Positions 34,277 through 47,617 of a stretch of DNA of 64,000 bases are shown in pieces. The stretch spans positions 5,780,520-5,844,519 of the forward strand of contig OZ018409.1 of assembly GCA_963969595.1 (NCBI GenBank). The letters are read 5' to 3'. The position numbers were made by a program, and so were the translations under genes. How positions within the stretch are numbered: position 1 is the stretch's first letter; each line of letters opens with the position of its first letter. The notes beneath the pieces were generated by a model that saw nothing but the letters and a program-made list of their open reading frames with translations, searched no databases and was not told where the DNA came from. This DNA comes from Neckera pumila. Its lineage: Eukaryota > Streptophyta > Bryopsida > Hypnales > Neckeraceae.

Positions 34277-34836
34277 TTCTAGATTCATGCAGCGTCTTCC
34301 AAGAAAACAGGCTTGGTTGCCAGTTGCGTTGCCAGCATTCTTTCGTCTGTAGGGACATCTGTAGAGATTCTTTGGCTTAGTTGACAAATGCCTAGCCAGC
34401 ATACTTTCTTTAGTAGGAAGTTCACTCTGTTATTTAAGCATTGTGAGACTGCAACGGATTTATCAATTAAGGAGACACGCAATACATACAAGCGAATCCA
34501 ATCAATGCCCCCAAATGTAGTGAGCAAGAAAGGTCTCTGAGATAGAGTAGTTTCACAGTTTATGATTACATCTTCAAATCGACTGCTGTACAGTACAATG
34601 CCCAAGTACTAGTGTCTTGGCATTTCCTGTACTACCTTCACCAAAAATTCATGAGAGGGCTAACAAAAATCCACTAAGCATGCTCCAAAATTTGCTTGTA
34701 CCGAGAGTTGCAACTTCATTTACTGAATCTGACTGAAGTCCTAAAATGAACAATTTGGTACCACTATAAACTCTTGGGAAAGAACTAGATCGCTGCTGGA
34801 AATTGCACTGCAGCACCCAACATTCAGGTTCCAGTC

Positions 34837-35835
34837 TCAAGTAAGATTTGCAATCAATTCCTGAACACCTGTCAAGTGCGACTTGAGCATGTCCCACTGC
34901 AAGCCACATCCAACTGTTAACAGCTGTCTCAACCTAACCCTGCTAAAACTGCTCATTACAGGAAATTATCACGATAGTTACTTCACTCTCAAACGACTTC
35001 ATAGAAGTGAAAAGGATATAGAAGGTTGACACCGTACCTGATCCAGAGGAAGCGAAATACCTGGCACACAAAGAGACTAGTTAGTTCAAAGAATGCTAAA
35101 GGACCGATGACGTCAATGAAATGACGATATGTTCTCTACACACGGAACCCGCTGCTCTTCCTCCCCATCCCCATCCCAAATCTTAGTTGGCAATGCAAGT
35201 TTAACCTAACCATTATACTTAAAGCTTGGAAGAAGATTCCTGTTCATATTGGGCTTTACCCGCTGTATACATTGTGTTATAATAATGTAATAAAACTCGC
35301 TCGACGCAATTTATAGTTTACAATGCAAAAGGAAGTTCGGTTCAAACCTTTCTTCCCTGGTAGATCCTCGCCATCTTTGTTGTAATACTCTCTGATGTCC
35401 ACGTACACCTTCCCTTTGAATTTCTTCACGACAACCTTTCGGGTCCGAGACAGCTGATTCCATGAAAAAGAAAAACGGTCAATGAACCGTCAACCCTATC
35501 TCCATGTCGGAGTGTTGGAATGATCTTTTCGCTTCCGCAGACCACGTTACAGCAAAACCAGAACACACTTTAGCGCCATCATAAAAAACCATAGTATGAA
35601 ATGTAAGACGACTACATGACCTTCTCGGATGCGTGTAAGGATTCTAAACTGACAATCCAAACATCCACCGCGACCTTAAAATCACATCGAGAAGGCACTG
35701 CACAAGATAGTTTCAGAAGGAAAAACTAACCTCACAAGCAACCACACTGTCTTTATCTCCCGCAACCACCTTCTTCTTGGCTTTGGGAATTTCCTCATCC
35801 TCGTCGGAATGATCGTCTGCCTTCCTCTTCGGCAT
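34837..35835 (-). CDS. PC4/SUB1-type single-stranded-DNA-binding transcriptional coactivator (97 aa)
   Basis: Four exons on the minus strand: 35731-35835, 35348-35453, 35038-35060 and 34837-34896; total 294 bases, 97 residues, all junctions GT-AG. The start MPKRKADDHSDEDEEIPKAK gives a short basic/acidic N-terminal tail; the PC4 core follows, with RKVVVKKFKGKVYVDIREYY and NKDGEDLPGKKGISLPLDQ across the exon 2-3-4 junctions, ending WDMLKSHLTGVQELIANLT. The core forms a beta-sheet that binds melted DNA and bridges activators to RNA polymerase II in the nucleus. Length and layout match the small plant KIWI-like form and not the longer KELP form with an N-terminal DEK-C domain. A 23-base micro-exon (exon 3) is notable. 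A minus-strand leader would run upward from 35836; no TATA box was identified. Confidence 0.9.
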
Positions 35836-36763
35836 CGCGTTAGCCTCGACAAAAAACTACTGCCTCCCAAAAAAGAACCTGAAGTGCAAATCCGTTCCTC
35901 ATTTCAACACAATACATCCAGGCTAAAACTGCGGTTCCACAAGAAACAAGGCTCTCTCTCTCTAAGCAAACAGAACCTTCACAGGGCACAAACCTGACGT
36001 ACGTGATGGATAATGCACAGAAAGCCAAAAAAAAATCGCTCCAAGCGCACATTCAAATATTGAGGAGTCAGTTATAACTCACTCAACATCCAACTAATAT
36101 CAAATTCCACAACCTGGTAATTATATCAAAAATTCACATCCGAGACAGACTTACAAGAAACCCAGACTTCGCCTCCCACACGAATTCCATCACATCACAT
36201 CACTACACTACCAACTTCTTGTAATCATGCCCCTACCTAACCAGTTGCAATGAAGAAGAAGCACACACATTCCGTTTTCCCGGTAACCCTTGTTGTGAAT
36301 TCAAGTCTCCAGTGAATTCTCCATTCGACACATTCAATGGCATTCGGCTTCGACAAAGAATTTTGAAGGGAAATGAAACTGATACTCCTTAAGAGTCGTA
36401 CACTTAATCAAATTGATCGTAAAAAATTGCAAAAACTTTACCAGGAGTCCGGGCAAAAGGTCAGGTAGTCAGCGATTTCGAAGTGTCAAACGAAATGTAG
36501 CAAACTCCGCATCTTCAGATTCACGCACAAACCATGGTTGCTTCAAAAACAATTTGAAATGGGTGCAAATTGGCGGCTGTCAGTCCCCCGCGCCCACTTC
36601 TGACGGCGGGAAAGGGTTTCAGGCTCACTTCAGATGTGAATGCAAAAGTAGCGCGTAACTGACAGATGTCGCTAAATCGTCCATTCGAAGGTGGGCCAGT
36701 CTACGTGGCCTGACATGGTCCCGGACGTTGATCACGGGACCCGGCCAAGCGTGCTGGGTGTAA

Positions 36764-37536
36764 GAGCATCTCCTGCAGCTCTCCAAATAGCCAGGCCCCT
36801 TCAATCCAGATCCATCTAAGGTAGACCAGCCTAATTCCGTCTCCAACCCATTTCCGCCACCCTGTTTTTGGCCCCATTTCCACCCATTCCACCATCCAAA
36901 TCTGTCCAGAAGTGAACCAATTCTAATTGGAAATCTGACAAAATCAGTGCATTTATGTCATTTAGGGTAATGTGGCAATAGCTGATTGGTGAATACCTAG
37001 ATGCTTATAGGGACATAAGAAGGTGGTTATGGGTTGTTACTAGGGCGTTTATGACCCTAGTCACGGGTGCTTTAGTAAAACACTTCAAAAATTCACAGAA
37101 ATTACAATTTTGATCAGAAAATTATAATTTCACTTGGGTTTGATTCATGAAACATGCGCACACCTCTGAAAAATATATGTCTCTCATGAAATTAGCCCCA
37201 AGATAGTCAAATTGCAAATCAGGGTGGTAATAGGTTGATCTACCTTAATGTAGAGGGGATGGTCACTTGTATCTCCAATAGTGTAACTCCCTAAAATATA
37301 CTTCCAACCAATCACAAGTCATAGAACTTGCAAAAGCAATAAGTAAGCTATCATTTATTATGACGACTTGTTAATCCCAAGAGAGTATATAACTTATAGA
37401 GGGGGTAGTGACCCCTTCAAATATGACCTTACTTGAAGGGGAAAGTGAAAATATATTATGAAATACACTAGAATTGATTGTTTATCATCCTAAAATTAGA
37501 AGGGAGGGGTTCTTTGGAGGGGTGCAGGAGATGCTC
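36764..37536. mobile_element. PIF/Harbinger-like MITE with TAA target duplication
   Basis: 773 bp bounded by GAGCATCTCCTGCA and TGCAGGAGATGCTC, flanked by TAA at 36761-36763 and 37537-37539. A 3-bp TAA/TTA duplication is characteristic of PIF/Harbinger elements. No transposase; non-autonomous. Confidence 0.75.
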
Positions 37537-37549
37537 TAAGATTGCAAAT

Positions 37550-38790
37550 TACATGACCTCGATCTTGTAGGACAAAATTGAGGACGATGACAACCATGCA
37601 CATCCTTTGCAAGGTTGCGGTTATAGGGTTTAGGGTGGCGGATTAGATTTTTAAGGTGTTCTTTTTAGTGTGAATTAATTTACATATCCCACATTGTTTG
37701 CAAACCCTCCTACCACCCATATGTATATAAAGAGTTGTCTTTTCAATTCAAAACACAAAGCATAAATGGCTTTCAATTGAAGCAAAGTGAGTTCAAAAGT
37801 TAGATAGATGTGATGTCGTGCTACATCAGCATAGGCCCATTTCAAATGGACACTTTAACGTCCTGTAGAGGAGAACAACGTCCAAACAACTTTTTCAAGT
37901 TTTACTAAAGCAATATTTGTAGTGCTATTGAGACAACATTTTTCAAAGTTTTTATAGGACGTAAGTCTTTTGCCTCTCCCCAAATGGAACTTTTGATAAT
38001 CCTAAAACAGCTGAAGTATCCATTCTATGCAGAATTTGTAGAACAATGAAATTGTTGTGAAGTACAAGGTTAGATGATGGATCAGATAAAAAATTTTAAG
38101 TCCTGTAAAAACTTTCAAAAAATGTTGTCCCAATTGTGCCACAAAATGTTGTTTTAGTAGAACTTGAAAAACATTTTGGAGTCATTAGAGGCGATTTGAG
38201 GGTCTTGGAGGACTGTGAATTCCCTTGCATTCCTAGACTGCGGGAACGTAGCTACAACAGCTGGCTAATGTAGCGCAGTGATTGCCACGTCATTTTTGAA
38301 AGAAAAAAAAATTGCTCAAAATGATATTTTGGTTAAAAAAAATATTTTTTTATTTTTTTATTTTTTGAAAAAAAAATTCTGATACGCCCGTACTACCATT
38401 CATTCAAATTGGCTAGATTGGAGAATGAGCCTGAAACAGCTCTCTAAGGTCTCCGAATCCCTTCTAATGGTTGTCTTTTTTTGCAAGACGTTACATTGTC
38501 CATTTGAAATAGGCCCATACAGATGTGGCATGACGTTACATCTATCTTACTTTTAAAATCACTTAGTTTCAATTAAAAGTCATTTATGCTTTGCGTTTTG
38601 AATTGAGAAGACAACTCTTTATGTACATATAAGGTGGTAGGAGGGTTTGCAAACAATGCGAGATATGTAAATTAGTTCATAGTAAAAAGAACACCCTAAA
38701 AATCTAACCCGCTATCCTAAACCCTAAAACCGTCGCCCTGCAAAGGATGTGCTTTGTCGTCGTCAAATTTAGTTTTATCTTGCATGTTGC
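37550..38790. mobile_element. Long palindromic element with arms of about 320 bp
   Basis: The left arm (about 37555-37880) is repeated inverted at about 38470-38785: GCACATCCTTTGCA, TAGGGTTTAGG, GTTTGCAAACCCTCCTACCA, AATTCAAAACACAAAGCATAAATG and GGCCCATTTCAAATGGACA all recur in reverse. The middle also has smaller inverted matches. Very long arms suggest a fold-back or Mutator-like non-autonomous element; exact tips and target duplication could not be fixed. Confidence 0.7.
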
Positions 38791-40409
38791 AAGCCTACAA
38801 GGTTGCGGTCCTATAAATCATAGTCTTGCACCTCGTATGTTCTGTTGGGTCTCATAATCAATGTCGGGAACCATGTTAGGCTACATAGACCAAGCCCACC
38901 TTCGAATGGATGATTTAGCATCTGTGTCGATTACTCTATATTTGGTATCATGATGCTATCTTGTGACCCTGTTTAGGTAATTAGGTATGTGCACCTTATT
39001 TAATTACAACTGAGCATAGTTCCTATTATTAAACCTAAATTATTTTTATTGGATTTTATTGACAACTAGAAGAAGACTCCAACATACTTTAACATGCATT
39101 ATTTGGACATTGTATGAATAAGTTATGAGTTTTGAAAGTGTTTTATATAAATGTATTAGAAAAATACCAATAAGCTCTCATAGACTCTCATATTTTGATT
39201 GTGTTTTATCTTATGTGATCAAAATCTATTTTTTTGCAACACTATTTGATTCAAATGTAGGTGTCTCATTTAGAGCAATGTTGATTATGGGTACACTATT
39301 TACCTTATTGGAACTTTTTGTCAATTTTTCAGTATGTAAAGGGGCCTATTGACTCTCATACTTATAATATTTTGTGAAGCAAAGAACTGAAGGTATTTTG
39401 AATAATAAAGGCAAGGTTGTTCTATATACCATTTGTCTATGCAAACTCCATAACTTCAAAGTCATATAAATGATTTGAACGTAGTTTATACTTTCTTGCA
39501 TGTTTTCATCCATGAAGGTTTAAGTTGCTAGCCATTTGAACTACATTGATTTTATCAAAGATGTATTAGGTTACCAACAGATTTTTAAAATCCTAAATGC
39601 GTTTTTTATAATTCTTTTTAAATATCAAAATTTACTTAAGAACTTTTGGAATTCCCACATCTTTAGATTCAAAAACTTCAATTGTTTGTCTTTTGTTGAA
39701 TTAAAAAAAAATTAAAGCTCATATAATTTAATCATATTGATAAAAACTCACTGAAGATTGAAAATTATCTTTGAAATTTATTTACTGCCTATTAACATTA
39801 CTATATGAGATGTATTTTACAAATATTATATAGTTCAAGAGATAATCAAATGGATATGATCTATGCATCATATTTCTCAATTTTTATCTAAAAATTATCA
39901 TTAAATCATTGTTTCAAATTATAGTTTATAATATACTTTTATAATTTTAGAAATCTAGACTATCATAGTTTACACTGATCCTTTAGGTCCCAAGCGGTGG
40001 TTTTGTCTAGAACAAAAATATCAAAGTAATTTGTTTTAAATCGCTAACTTTAAAAGAAATTTAGGTAGATGTGTACGATCTCATAGTATAATATGATGGA
40101 TGTGTCATGTGTAAAATATAATCATGATCAATCATATGCATAGAAACAAAACTTTGATTAAATTGAACATATAAATAGGTCTTATGTAGGATGTATGAAA
40201 AAATATAAAATATAATGTATTAATGTAATTACAAAGTAAATAAAAAAAAGATGAGACTTTTGGGATTATGAATACATGGCGGTATCGTTGCCAAAGTGAA
40301 AAGAACCACATACAAATAAATATAAATCTCCAAGAAATACAAGTATTATACAGGGAACAACTAGATTTTAGGTATATAGAATTTTTTTTTTGGAAATGCC
40401 TCCAAGCTC
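38791..40409. other. AT-rich stretch with no supported feature
   Basis: Short open frames only (for example 75 codons at 39125) with no recognisable similarity. No inverted-repeat boundaries found. Confidence 0.45.
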
Positions 40410-40615
40410 TTAACCTCTAAAGTCCCAAAGCCATTTTTTTGTCAAAAAAAACTCAAAACTGCCATTTGGGTGGCGTTCACCTAAGAACACAAAAAAAAAC
40501 ATTTTTTTAGAATCTAACCGCAAGATCTTGTACTTCACTTGTCAAAAATCATGTGGGAAAAATTTCATGAAGTTTGACCGTATAGATTGGAAGATATTAG
40601 CATCTTGAGTGATCG
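40410..40615 (+). mobile_element. TTAA-bounded element, copy E6 (left end only)
   Basis: TTAACCTCTAAAGTCCC followed by CTCAAAACTGCCATTTGGG and GACCGTATAGATTGGAAGATATTAG matches E4. It breaks off at about 40615, just before the hAT-related sequence. Confidence 0.6.
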
Positions 40616-41341
40616 GAATCAGCCCTTTTATTTTTGGCACTGTAGTGCCAGTTTGCACCAGAATTTTGCACCTGGCGAAATGACAATAGAAATTTTTTTA
40701 CAAAAAAGGGGGCTTTTCGCCATGGCGGCTTTTGGACGGGACAAGTTGCAGTTGGGTTGGCGCCTGTTCCCTCGTCCCTACATGGCCGTGTTGCCAGTGG
40801 GATTAGGGTTGGGCACCCAGAGTCGTGACATTATTGCCCCACTCCTCCACTTTGTCTCTCTTAAATCTTCCGTGCATGATTCTCTATTGCCATTGCGTCT
40901 TCCTCCTGCGCAACTTCATTGCCAGCCGCAGTTTTCAAGGGTTCAATAATTTTGCCATGTTCTTGCGTACCCATACTTTAAATTTTGCCAAGTAGTGGCG
41001 AGAGTGCTGAGTGAATTTTGTCAATTACATTTGAGAGTGGGGACGCAGTTCAGCGCAGATTGGCACAGTTCAAAGCAGATCTTCACTTCTCCTTTCATGA
41101 TTTCCTATTTGGGAACGTTAATTGCTTGCTTGTGAATGTTTAGGGCAATGGAAGCTTTGCAAATTCTTGGTCGCAACAATCGCAGCGCAGTACTTAAAAG
41201 AGACCCAGAACTTATAGTGTTGTGTGCATGTTTCTTATGTTGAGTGTTTGTGTCCTGTATCCGTCGTTGGCACAATTTTGTTTCGCTTTTGCTACCTCCG
41301 CTATTGGTAAATTACGGTCAGTTTAGTAACAATTTCTTGGA

Positions 41342-44300
41342 ATGGAGTCTGGGGATGAGGATTCTGGAGGCGATGTTGTTGGCAAGGCGGTGCGAGCTGC
41401 TTCTTGGGCGTGGATAGCTACGAAGAAAGCAGAGCAAGCGGCGGAGGTGCTCGCATTGGCTCAGAAGGAGATGAAGAGGCAGGCGTCAATTAAGAAGACT
41501 ATGCAATTGTATTTTGAGTCAAGTCAAGGTGCCTATGGGGGACAACCTTTGTCCCTGGTTTTTGACGGATCCCTTCTTGAGGTGCCAGGAGCGGAGCCCA
41601 TTTCGGAAGAAGAGTATCCGAGCCCTGATTCAATCGGGCGGTTGCCCACAAGCTAGTCCATGTTTGTTGGTGCTAATGTCATGATCAGGTCGTCTTCTGT
41701 CTTTGGAGACACAAAGATTCTTAGTTTGAAGTCGCCGGTCATTCACATTTCGTCAGAGTCAGAGAACGTGGACAACATGAATTTGCGTGAAGTGCCTGAT
41801 GATTCTAAGGGTTCCGAAGAGGACTTGGATTTTCAATCCCCTCTGAAGAAACGAGGTACCACAAACCGCAACAAGGGCAGAGCACCAGATCGAGGGTGCA
41901 GAAGCGTTACGATCGACACATAAACTTTCAGACCCTCTGGGTGGCGAAACTATCCTGGCGGAGGGCATCATGGCAGATGACGGCATACTACAGATGGTGA
42001 AGTGCAAAGTTTGTAGTGCTTTCAAAAGAAAGTCTTGTATCATGGCGGCTAAATCAGAAACACTCTTCAAACATGACGGGAAGCGAATTGCGAAGAAGGA
42101 TATGCCGCACTTCAAGGTCAAGAAGGGGGAGAACTATGTAGCCAGTCAGTGCAGGCACCGGAAGAATTTGCGACTCTACGCTGCGAGGCCACCACCAACA
42201 GTACTTCAACAAATAAACTAATGCACTACGTTGGAAGCCAAGAAGAAACAAGTCCAGTTCGATACTCTTTTTCAAGTACTTAGTGATGGTCGTCCAATGC
42301 TAGAGTATGAGTCTCGTTTTCGTCTCTACAAGTTCTTAAGCGTCCCTGATTTGCCGTCAACACATTGGTGCGACAATTTAGGGTGGGTAATGGCGGGGTA
42401 TATATACAAACATGTTGTTTCAGAGATGCAGAGGTTGATTCAGTCAGCTCATTACATTGCCGCCACAGTAGACGAGGTAACTGCTGTTGACAATAGCAGT
42501 TGGTTGTCTATACATGTTTATATTGTCCAAGACTGGGTGAGGGTCCCTGCAGCGTGTGGAATGCACACCAAATGCTGAGAATCTAACTAAGCTGATCATG
42601 GAGTTTGTGGCTACTAGAGGTGGTTTGGGTTCCAAAGGAATTGCTACAAAGTTGTTAAGCTTCGATGCAGACGGAGCTTCCACATTGCAGGGTAATAGAT
42701 CAGGAGTGATGCTGCAGGTGAAAGAGAAATATGCCCCGTTCTTGATGGGAATTCATTGCGTAGCACATCGCTGTAACTTGGCCTTCAAGGCTCTCTCAAA
42801 AATTGGCATATTTGGGACCATTGAGAAATTGTTGTCTGTCACATATGCTTATCTCTACAAAAGTCCAAAAAGGTTTGAGGAATTCAAGCAGTTGGCAGAG
42901 CTCACTGAGACCAAAGGCCTTAAACTTTTGAAAAGTGTTCAAACCCGCTGGATGAGCTTGATCGAGCCTCTGTGGAAGATACTCTCAGAATATTGAACGC
43001 TTATCTATAAAATGACGACAAACTTGCATGAGAACGTCAAGGCTGAGGTGAGCATTCTTTACTCAATTTTTTTTTGTTGTCAGTGTATTTATCTTATTAG
43101 TGACTGTAGTTATCTTTTGAATTCCAATTTTTTTGGGTTGCGCCTTCTTGGCCGCAACAGTTGGCAATCATGAGATGAAGTACCTGTTCATGAAGGCTTT
43201 CTAGAATCACTAGGAATTACACAATGCAGTTGTGAACTAACTCATTGTCCTCTTGTGCAGCCTTGCCTTCTCCTGCTGCTTGACTCGTACACTATGTTGG
43301 GTATGTGTGCCCTGTTGCTGTTGCTGGAGGCAATCGATACCCTGGTGGCCTTCGCACAAAAAAGAGATGTCTATATTTGTGACTTTGTGGCGGCTGTCAA
43401 AGTATGCCAGGGTTCTTTGTATCGAATGTACAAGGACAGAATGATTGCATTTAGCTCAGATGAATTCTGGAGTTTTAACAATCTACTTGATTGTAGTCAC
43501 GAACAGATCTACATCAAGTGGCTGTGTGACTTAAATGACAATTTTGCGGTTCTCTCTTTTGTATGTCATGGTGAACAAATTCATGCTGAGCACAAGGGGG
43601 TGCCAGTGGACCGTGAATTATGGGCAATCTTGCTTGCGAAGGTGAAGAGCAAATGCACAGGTGAGGTCAAATTCAACTTTACTATTTTCTATATGTTCAA
43701 GGCTCTCTCATGCATTTCCTTTGTTATATTAGTTGTTCTAACTGTGCATTTGCTTATGGATTGCAACTGCAGCTAAGATGCTGGTGCAAGAGTTGGATGA
43801 CCGTTTCCCCGCTCATCATGTCATGAATGCTTTCGAGATACTGTATCCTCAATATTGGTGTCATGTTTCAGCCAAGGAGACGTTTGACAAATACCTACGC
43901 ATACTCATGGACACATATGGACATGGCAAAATTTTGGGAGAAGGAGACCACAAACTGCTCATAAAGCCTTTCATCAATTGGAAAGCACTGATTTCACAGC
44001 ATGCCCTATTCAAGACTTGCATGAAGTCTAATTCACGCACCGCAATGCTGCCTCCTTTTTATGTCAATCCATTGATGAAAGTATAGCGGGTGTTGGACAG
44101 TAACAACAACTTGACCCAAAACTTTTGTGAATTCCTGAAGTTCGTCGAAATGGCTCTGGTTTACGTGATTGGATCTATCAAAGATGAGCGCCTCTTCTCC
44201 AGTGTCGGTTTCCTGAAGTCAAAGGTCCAAAACAGTCTCGATGAACACATCCAAGTTGTGGTTGGAATGTACTCTCAAAGAATTTTTTCCTTGGAGAACT

Positions 44301-44371
44301 TCCTTTACCAGAGTGTCTTTGACGAGTGGTTTGTTTCAAGGGGGAGAGGGCGATATCTCGCAAGCACTTAG
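41342..44371 (+). mobile_element. Decayed hAT-superfamily transposase gene (ZNF862-like) with two introns
   Basis: A coding line can be followed for about 3 kb. It has an acidic/helical N-terminus (41342-41656), a Cys-rich CKVCSAF...CRHRK region near 42006-42165 that may be a BED-type zinc finger, a catalytic region with SFDADGASTLQGNRSG and HCVAHRCNLAFKAL (42660-42800), QTRWMSLIEPLW, and a C-terminal dimerisation region with SIKDERLFSSVGFLKSK and VQNSLDEHIQVVVGMYS (44175-44270). Two plausible introns keep phase: about 43049-43258 and 43661-43771. Lesions: in-frame stops at about 41654, 42219, 42994 and 44084 and frame changes near 41920 and 42548. It therefore cannot make the full protein as read. 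Terminal repeats were not identified. It could be a dead element or the ruin of a domesticated gene. Confidence 0.75.
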
Positions 44372-45884
44372 GTAGCAGGTGAAGATTTTTTATGTAGGTA
44401 CTAGGCAGGAGGTAGTAAAGTATTCAGCTGCTATAGTCGGCATCTAGAGCAGTATGGTATGTAGCTACGTGCAAGTGAGAGTCATTTTTCCATGTCCTCT
44501 CAAAAGTTTATGTTGCCAAACGATTGCATGTAGTCCATGCAATGTATATGTCTTTGCTTTTCCATGTTCTCCAAGAGCATGGCTGCAGACTATGACTTTC
44601 AATTTATGAACTTCTTTATGTCCCTCATGTTCTTGATGGTGGGTGTGCGGATCTTCAAGAAGGTGATTCTTGTATAGGTGCCACTTAGCTGGGATACTGG
44701 TTTTGTTTGGTTGATGTAATCTCTGTACGTGCAATTAGATGGAATCCATAGTGCATAGAAAGCATAAGTAGAGCTTGAGTTTTTTTATTGAGTTACTTCC
44801 TCACTTTGGCATCGGAGGGTTTTGGGGTGATTGCAGGTCGTGGTGTAGATTCGTGCAGGTAGTTTTCTTCACTTATCCTACCTCTCTATTGTGTTGTTAA
44901 TGTTTTTTCTCATACTTACTTTGGCATCGGAGGGGGTTTGGGTGGGCGCAAGTCTCCGTTGTGAATGAGTCAAGGCATTTACAATAGTAGTGCCATCAAT
45001 TCTTGACAAATGCATTGTTAATTTCTTATTCACGTATAGGATGTGGGTGTGCTTTTGGTTGTGTGCTTTATTTGCAACGGGACAAGCAGCAAATCTTGTC
45101 ACCAAATCACTACAAACAGAGAGATAGTACCTTCTATGGGGAGGAAGGCTTTAGAATTAAGTTACATTAGAACTTAACTTTAGAATTAGAATTAAGTAAT
45201 TCAACGTATTACTTCTGTCTGAGCTGACGGATTGAGTGTCTGCCTGCTCCTTCACGGATTCCAAGGCTCAGGGGTATGGAATTTGTCAGAACGTGGCCAG
45301 TCAGAGCAATTGTCGGACGAAACATTAGAGCCCTCTCAAAAAGTTTGCCACACTAAACCGACCAATTTCCAATCTCTAGTTCATATCTAGAAAATGAAAA
45401 AAAATGCCCTGATTGGAATTGGAAGACTCTAGAGATTGGAAATTGGTTTGGAACACTTTTTGGCTTCCAAAATTCATAGAAATTTCAGTTTTGCCAAAAA
45501 AAATTTTGAAGTTTTTGCAATCTCAATATTTTCTATATTTCTACACAAGAATAATCTCCATTACAATCATTGTAGCTGTTTCAGTGAATTTTAGTCATAA
45601 AATTTTTTGCATTCTTGAATTATAGTCCAACTAATGAAATGAAGCCTTTCAAGTGTAGTTTTTGACTAAAATTTAAATAAAGATTTGAAAAATTCAAATT
45701 TTTTAGTATTTCATAGGAATCCTAGCAATATAAACTCTGGGCTTTAATCATGGTTTGTTGTTTTTAAAATTTTTGAATGACATAGTAACTTTGGGTTTTA
45801 TACTATGATATTGTATAGTACTAGTGCGCGTTATAACATTGCCACCACTAAAAAAAGGATAAAAATAATTTTCTAATTATTCAA
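44372..45884. other. No supported gene
   Basis: Moderately AT-rich sequence following the transposase relic, with CTTTGGCATCGGAGGG present twice (about 44805 and 44921), a local duplication. Otherwise nothing recognised. Confidence 0.4.
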
Positions 45885-46400
45885 TTCATTCAAACTTTGA
45901 AATTCAGTAACTTCTTTGAAAGGTTGCATTTGTAGTATGAATAGAAAGCTTTATGCACATACAAGGGATTTGTTTGATGGTTTTCAAACATGCAATGTGA
46001 AACTTTTTTGAAAGTTTAAAATAATTTAATTCATCTCTCTAATTTAACAAATCCATAACTTTTACACCATAGGTCCAAAAGCCATGTAACTAGCACAAAT
46101 AGAAAGCTTTGAACACAAAGGCGTGCAAAGTCTTTGTTTTGTGGCATTTGGACATGCAATGTAGAAGTTTTTAATCTTTTCAAAATAAAAGATAATATCA
46201 TTCAATTTTTTTATTGTAACCTCAAAATTCATAATTTTCACACCTTCCAAACAATACAAAAATGGCACAAATAGAGAGCTCTATGCCTGAAAGAATGCAA
46301 GGGTTTTATTTCATGGTGTTTGGACATGTGATGTGAAATTTATAATTAAAAAATAAGATAATTTAATTCAATTTTCTAATTCATAAGAACTTTGAAATTC
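45885..46400. repeat. Degenerate tandem repeat of about 180-bp units (three copies)
   Basis: Three successive units share CACAAATAGA(A/G)AGCT, TGCAA(A)G, GG(T/C)(A/G)TTTGGACATG(C/T)(A/G)ATGT and a following A/T-rich AATTCA tract. A further partial unit is at about 50690-50790 (CATAAAAACTTCGAAATTCA...GCATTTGGACATGTG), so the repeat is dispersed as well as tandem. Confidence 0.5.
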
Positions 46401-47057
46401 AATAACTTTCACAATTAATTCCAAAGTGCACAGAACAAAGTCCAGGCACCCTTCCTTGCAAAGAGCTTTTCAACGGTATCAAGAATGCCACATACATACT
46501 TACAATTTGTTAGATCTCAACATATTGAGCAAGACAAAAAGAAACAAATAAAACAAATAGTCAAACTAACTTAAGGTAATAGATAATATAGTGGTACGGT
46601 GAAATTCTTTGATTTTTTGAATATATTTAAATGTTCATGACTTGTAGTAGACTTATGACTTCATCTCTGAAAAATAAAAATAAATTTTTTTCATTTATAT
46701 GTAATTGTAGAGCAACGACAAACAAATTTAGTATCAAACCTGGCATCGAGGTTGGCACCAAATTATCTTAATAGCCTTTCAATGCACCATCATGGCACCA
46801 ATTCAGATGCCCTAGACTTCTTGATGTAGCCCCACTTAAAGAGTGCAAAAGGTCCAAAGTCATATGTAGTTGACACTGAGGTTTCAGCTTCTCCTCCTGT
46901 AGCCTGGGGGGCTATAAGGACCAAAGTTCCCAGAAATGAGCAAGAAATTGTGAAATTGTGAGAATGATGAACTGCCATGGTTGCTTATTGTGACCTCATT
47001 TATTGAATAAGGAGGCATGTGATAACTGCTTGGAAGTATATTACACTACCTTTCTAA

Positions 47058-47452
47058 GAGCATCGCCACCCATTCCCCGCAAACACGGCTCAGGGAATGG
47101 GGTGGCTAGGGCCCTGTTCCTTCCAGGCCACTTCCATGTGCCATCCATTTACAGAGAAGCGAGATGCCAAAACAAGACACATTCATGCATTAATGGCTTG
47201 TCATAACCAAGAGCCAATCAATATGCTAGTTGATTAAAAAAAGTTAAGAAATGGCCCACTAACCAACAAAGCCAACAAGATCAAGGCTCGAGTCAAAGCG
47301 TGGCGGGGACGGGGAGCTAGTGTTTGGAGAGCTCATTTTGGTGTGACCAGCCTTCTTTTGTCCCTTCCCTGTGAATAGATGGCTCGCTTTTCCTTCCTAG
47401 CCCTGCCCAAGACCCGGCCCAGGATCTTGGTAGTGAATGGGTGGCGATGCTC
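47058..47452. mobile_element. PIF/Harbinger-like MITE with TAA target duplication, second family
   Basis: 395 bp bounded by GAGCATCGCCACCCATTCCC and GAATGGGTGGCGATGCTC, flanked by TAA at 47055-47057 and 47453-47455. The first seven bases (GAGCATC) are shared with the element at 36764. Confidence 0.75.
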
Positions 47453-47617
47453 TAACAAGCTCTCAATCACAAAATTTGGATGCCAAGGAGTAGCACACTG
47501 GCGCTACAACCATAGAAGTAGTCGGAACTTCGGGTTCACATGGAGGGATATTTGCATTTGCCCGTCCTCTTGAAGATAAGGTTTGTTAGCACAGAACATG
47601 CTGTACTAATCGGACTT

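Noticed and set aside
38690..38740. CCTAAACCCTAAAACC resembling a plant telomere repeat
   Set aside because: Only one or two imperfect units and part of a palindromic element whose other arm has the inverse; not a telomeric tract.
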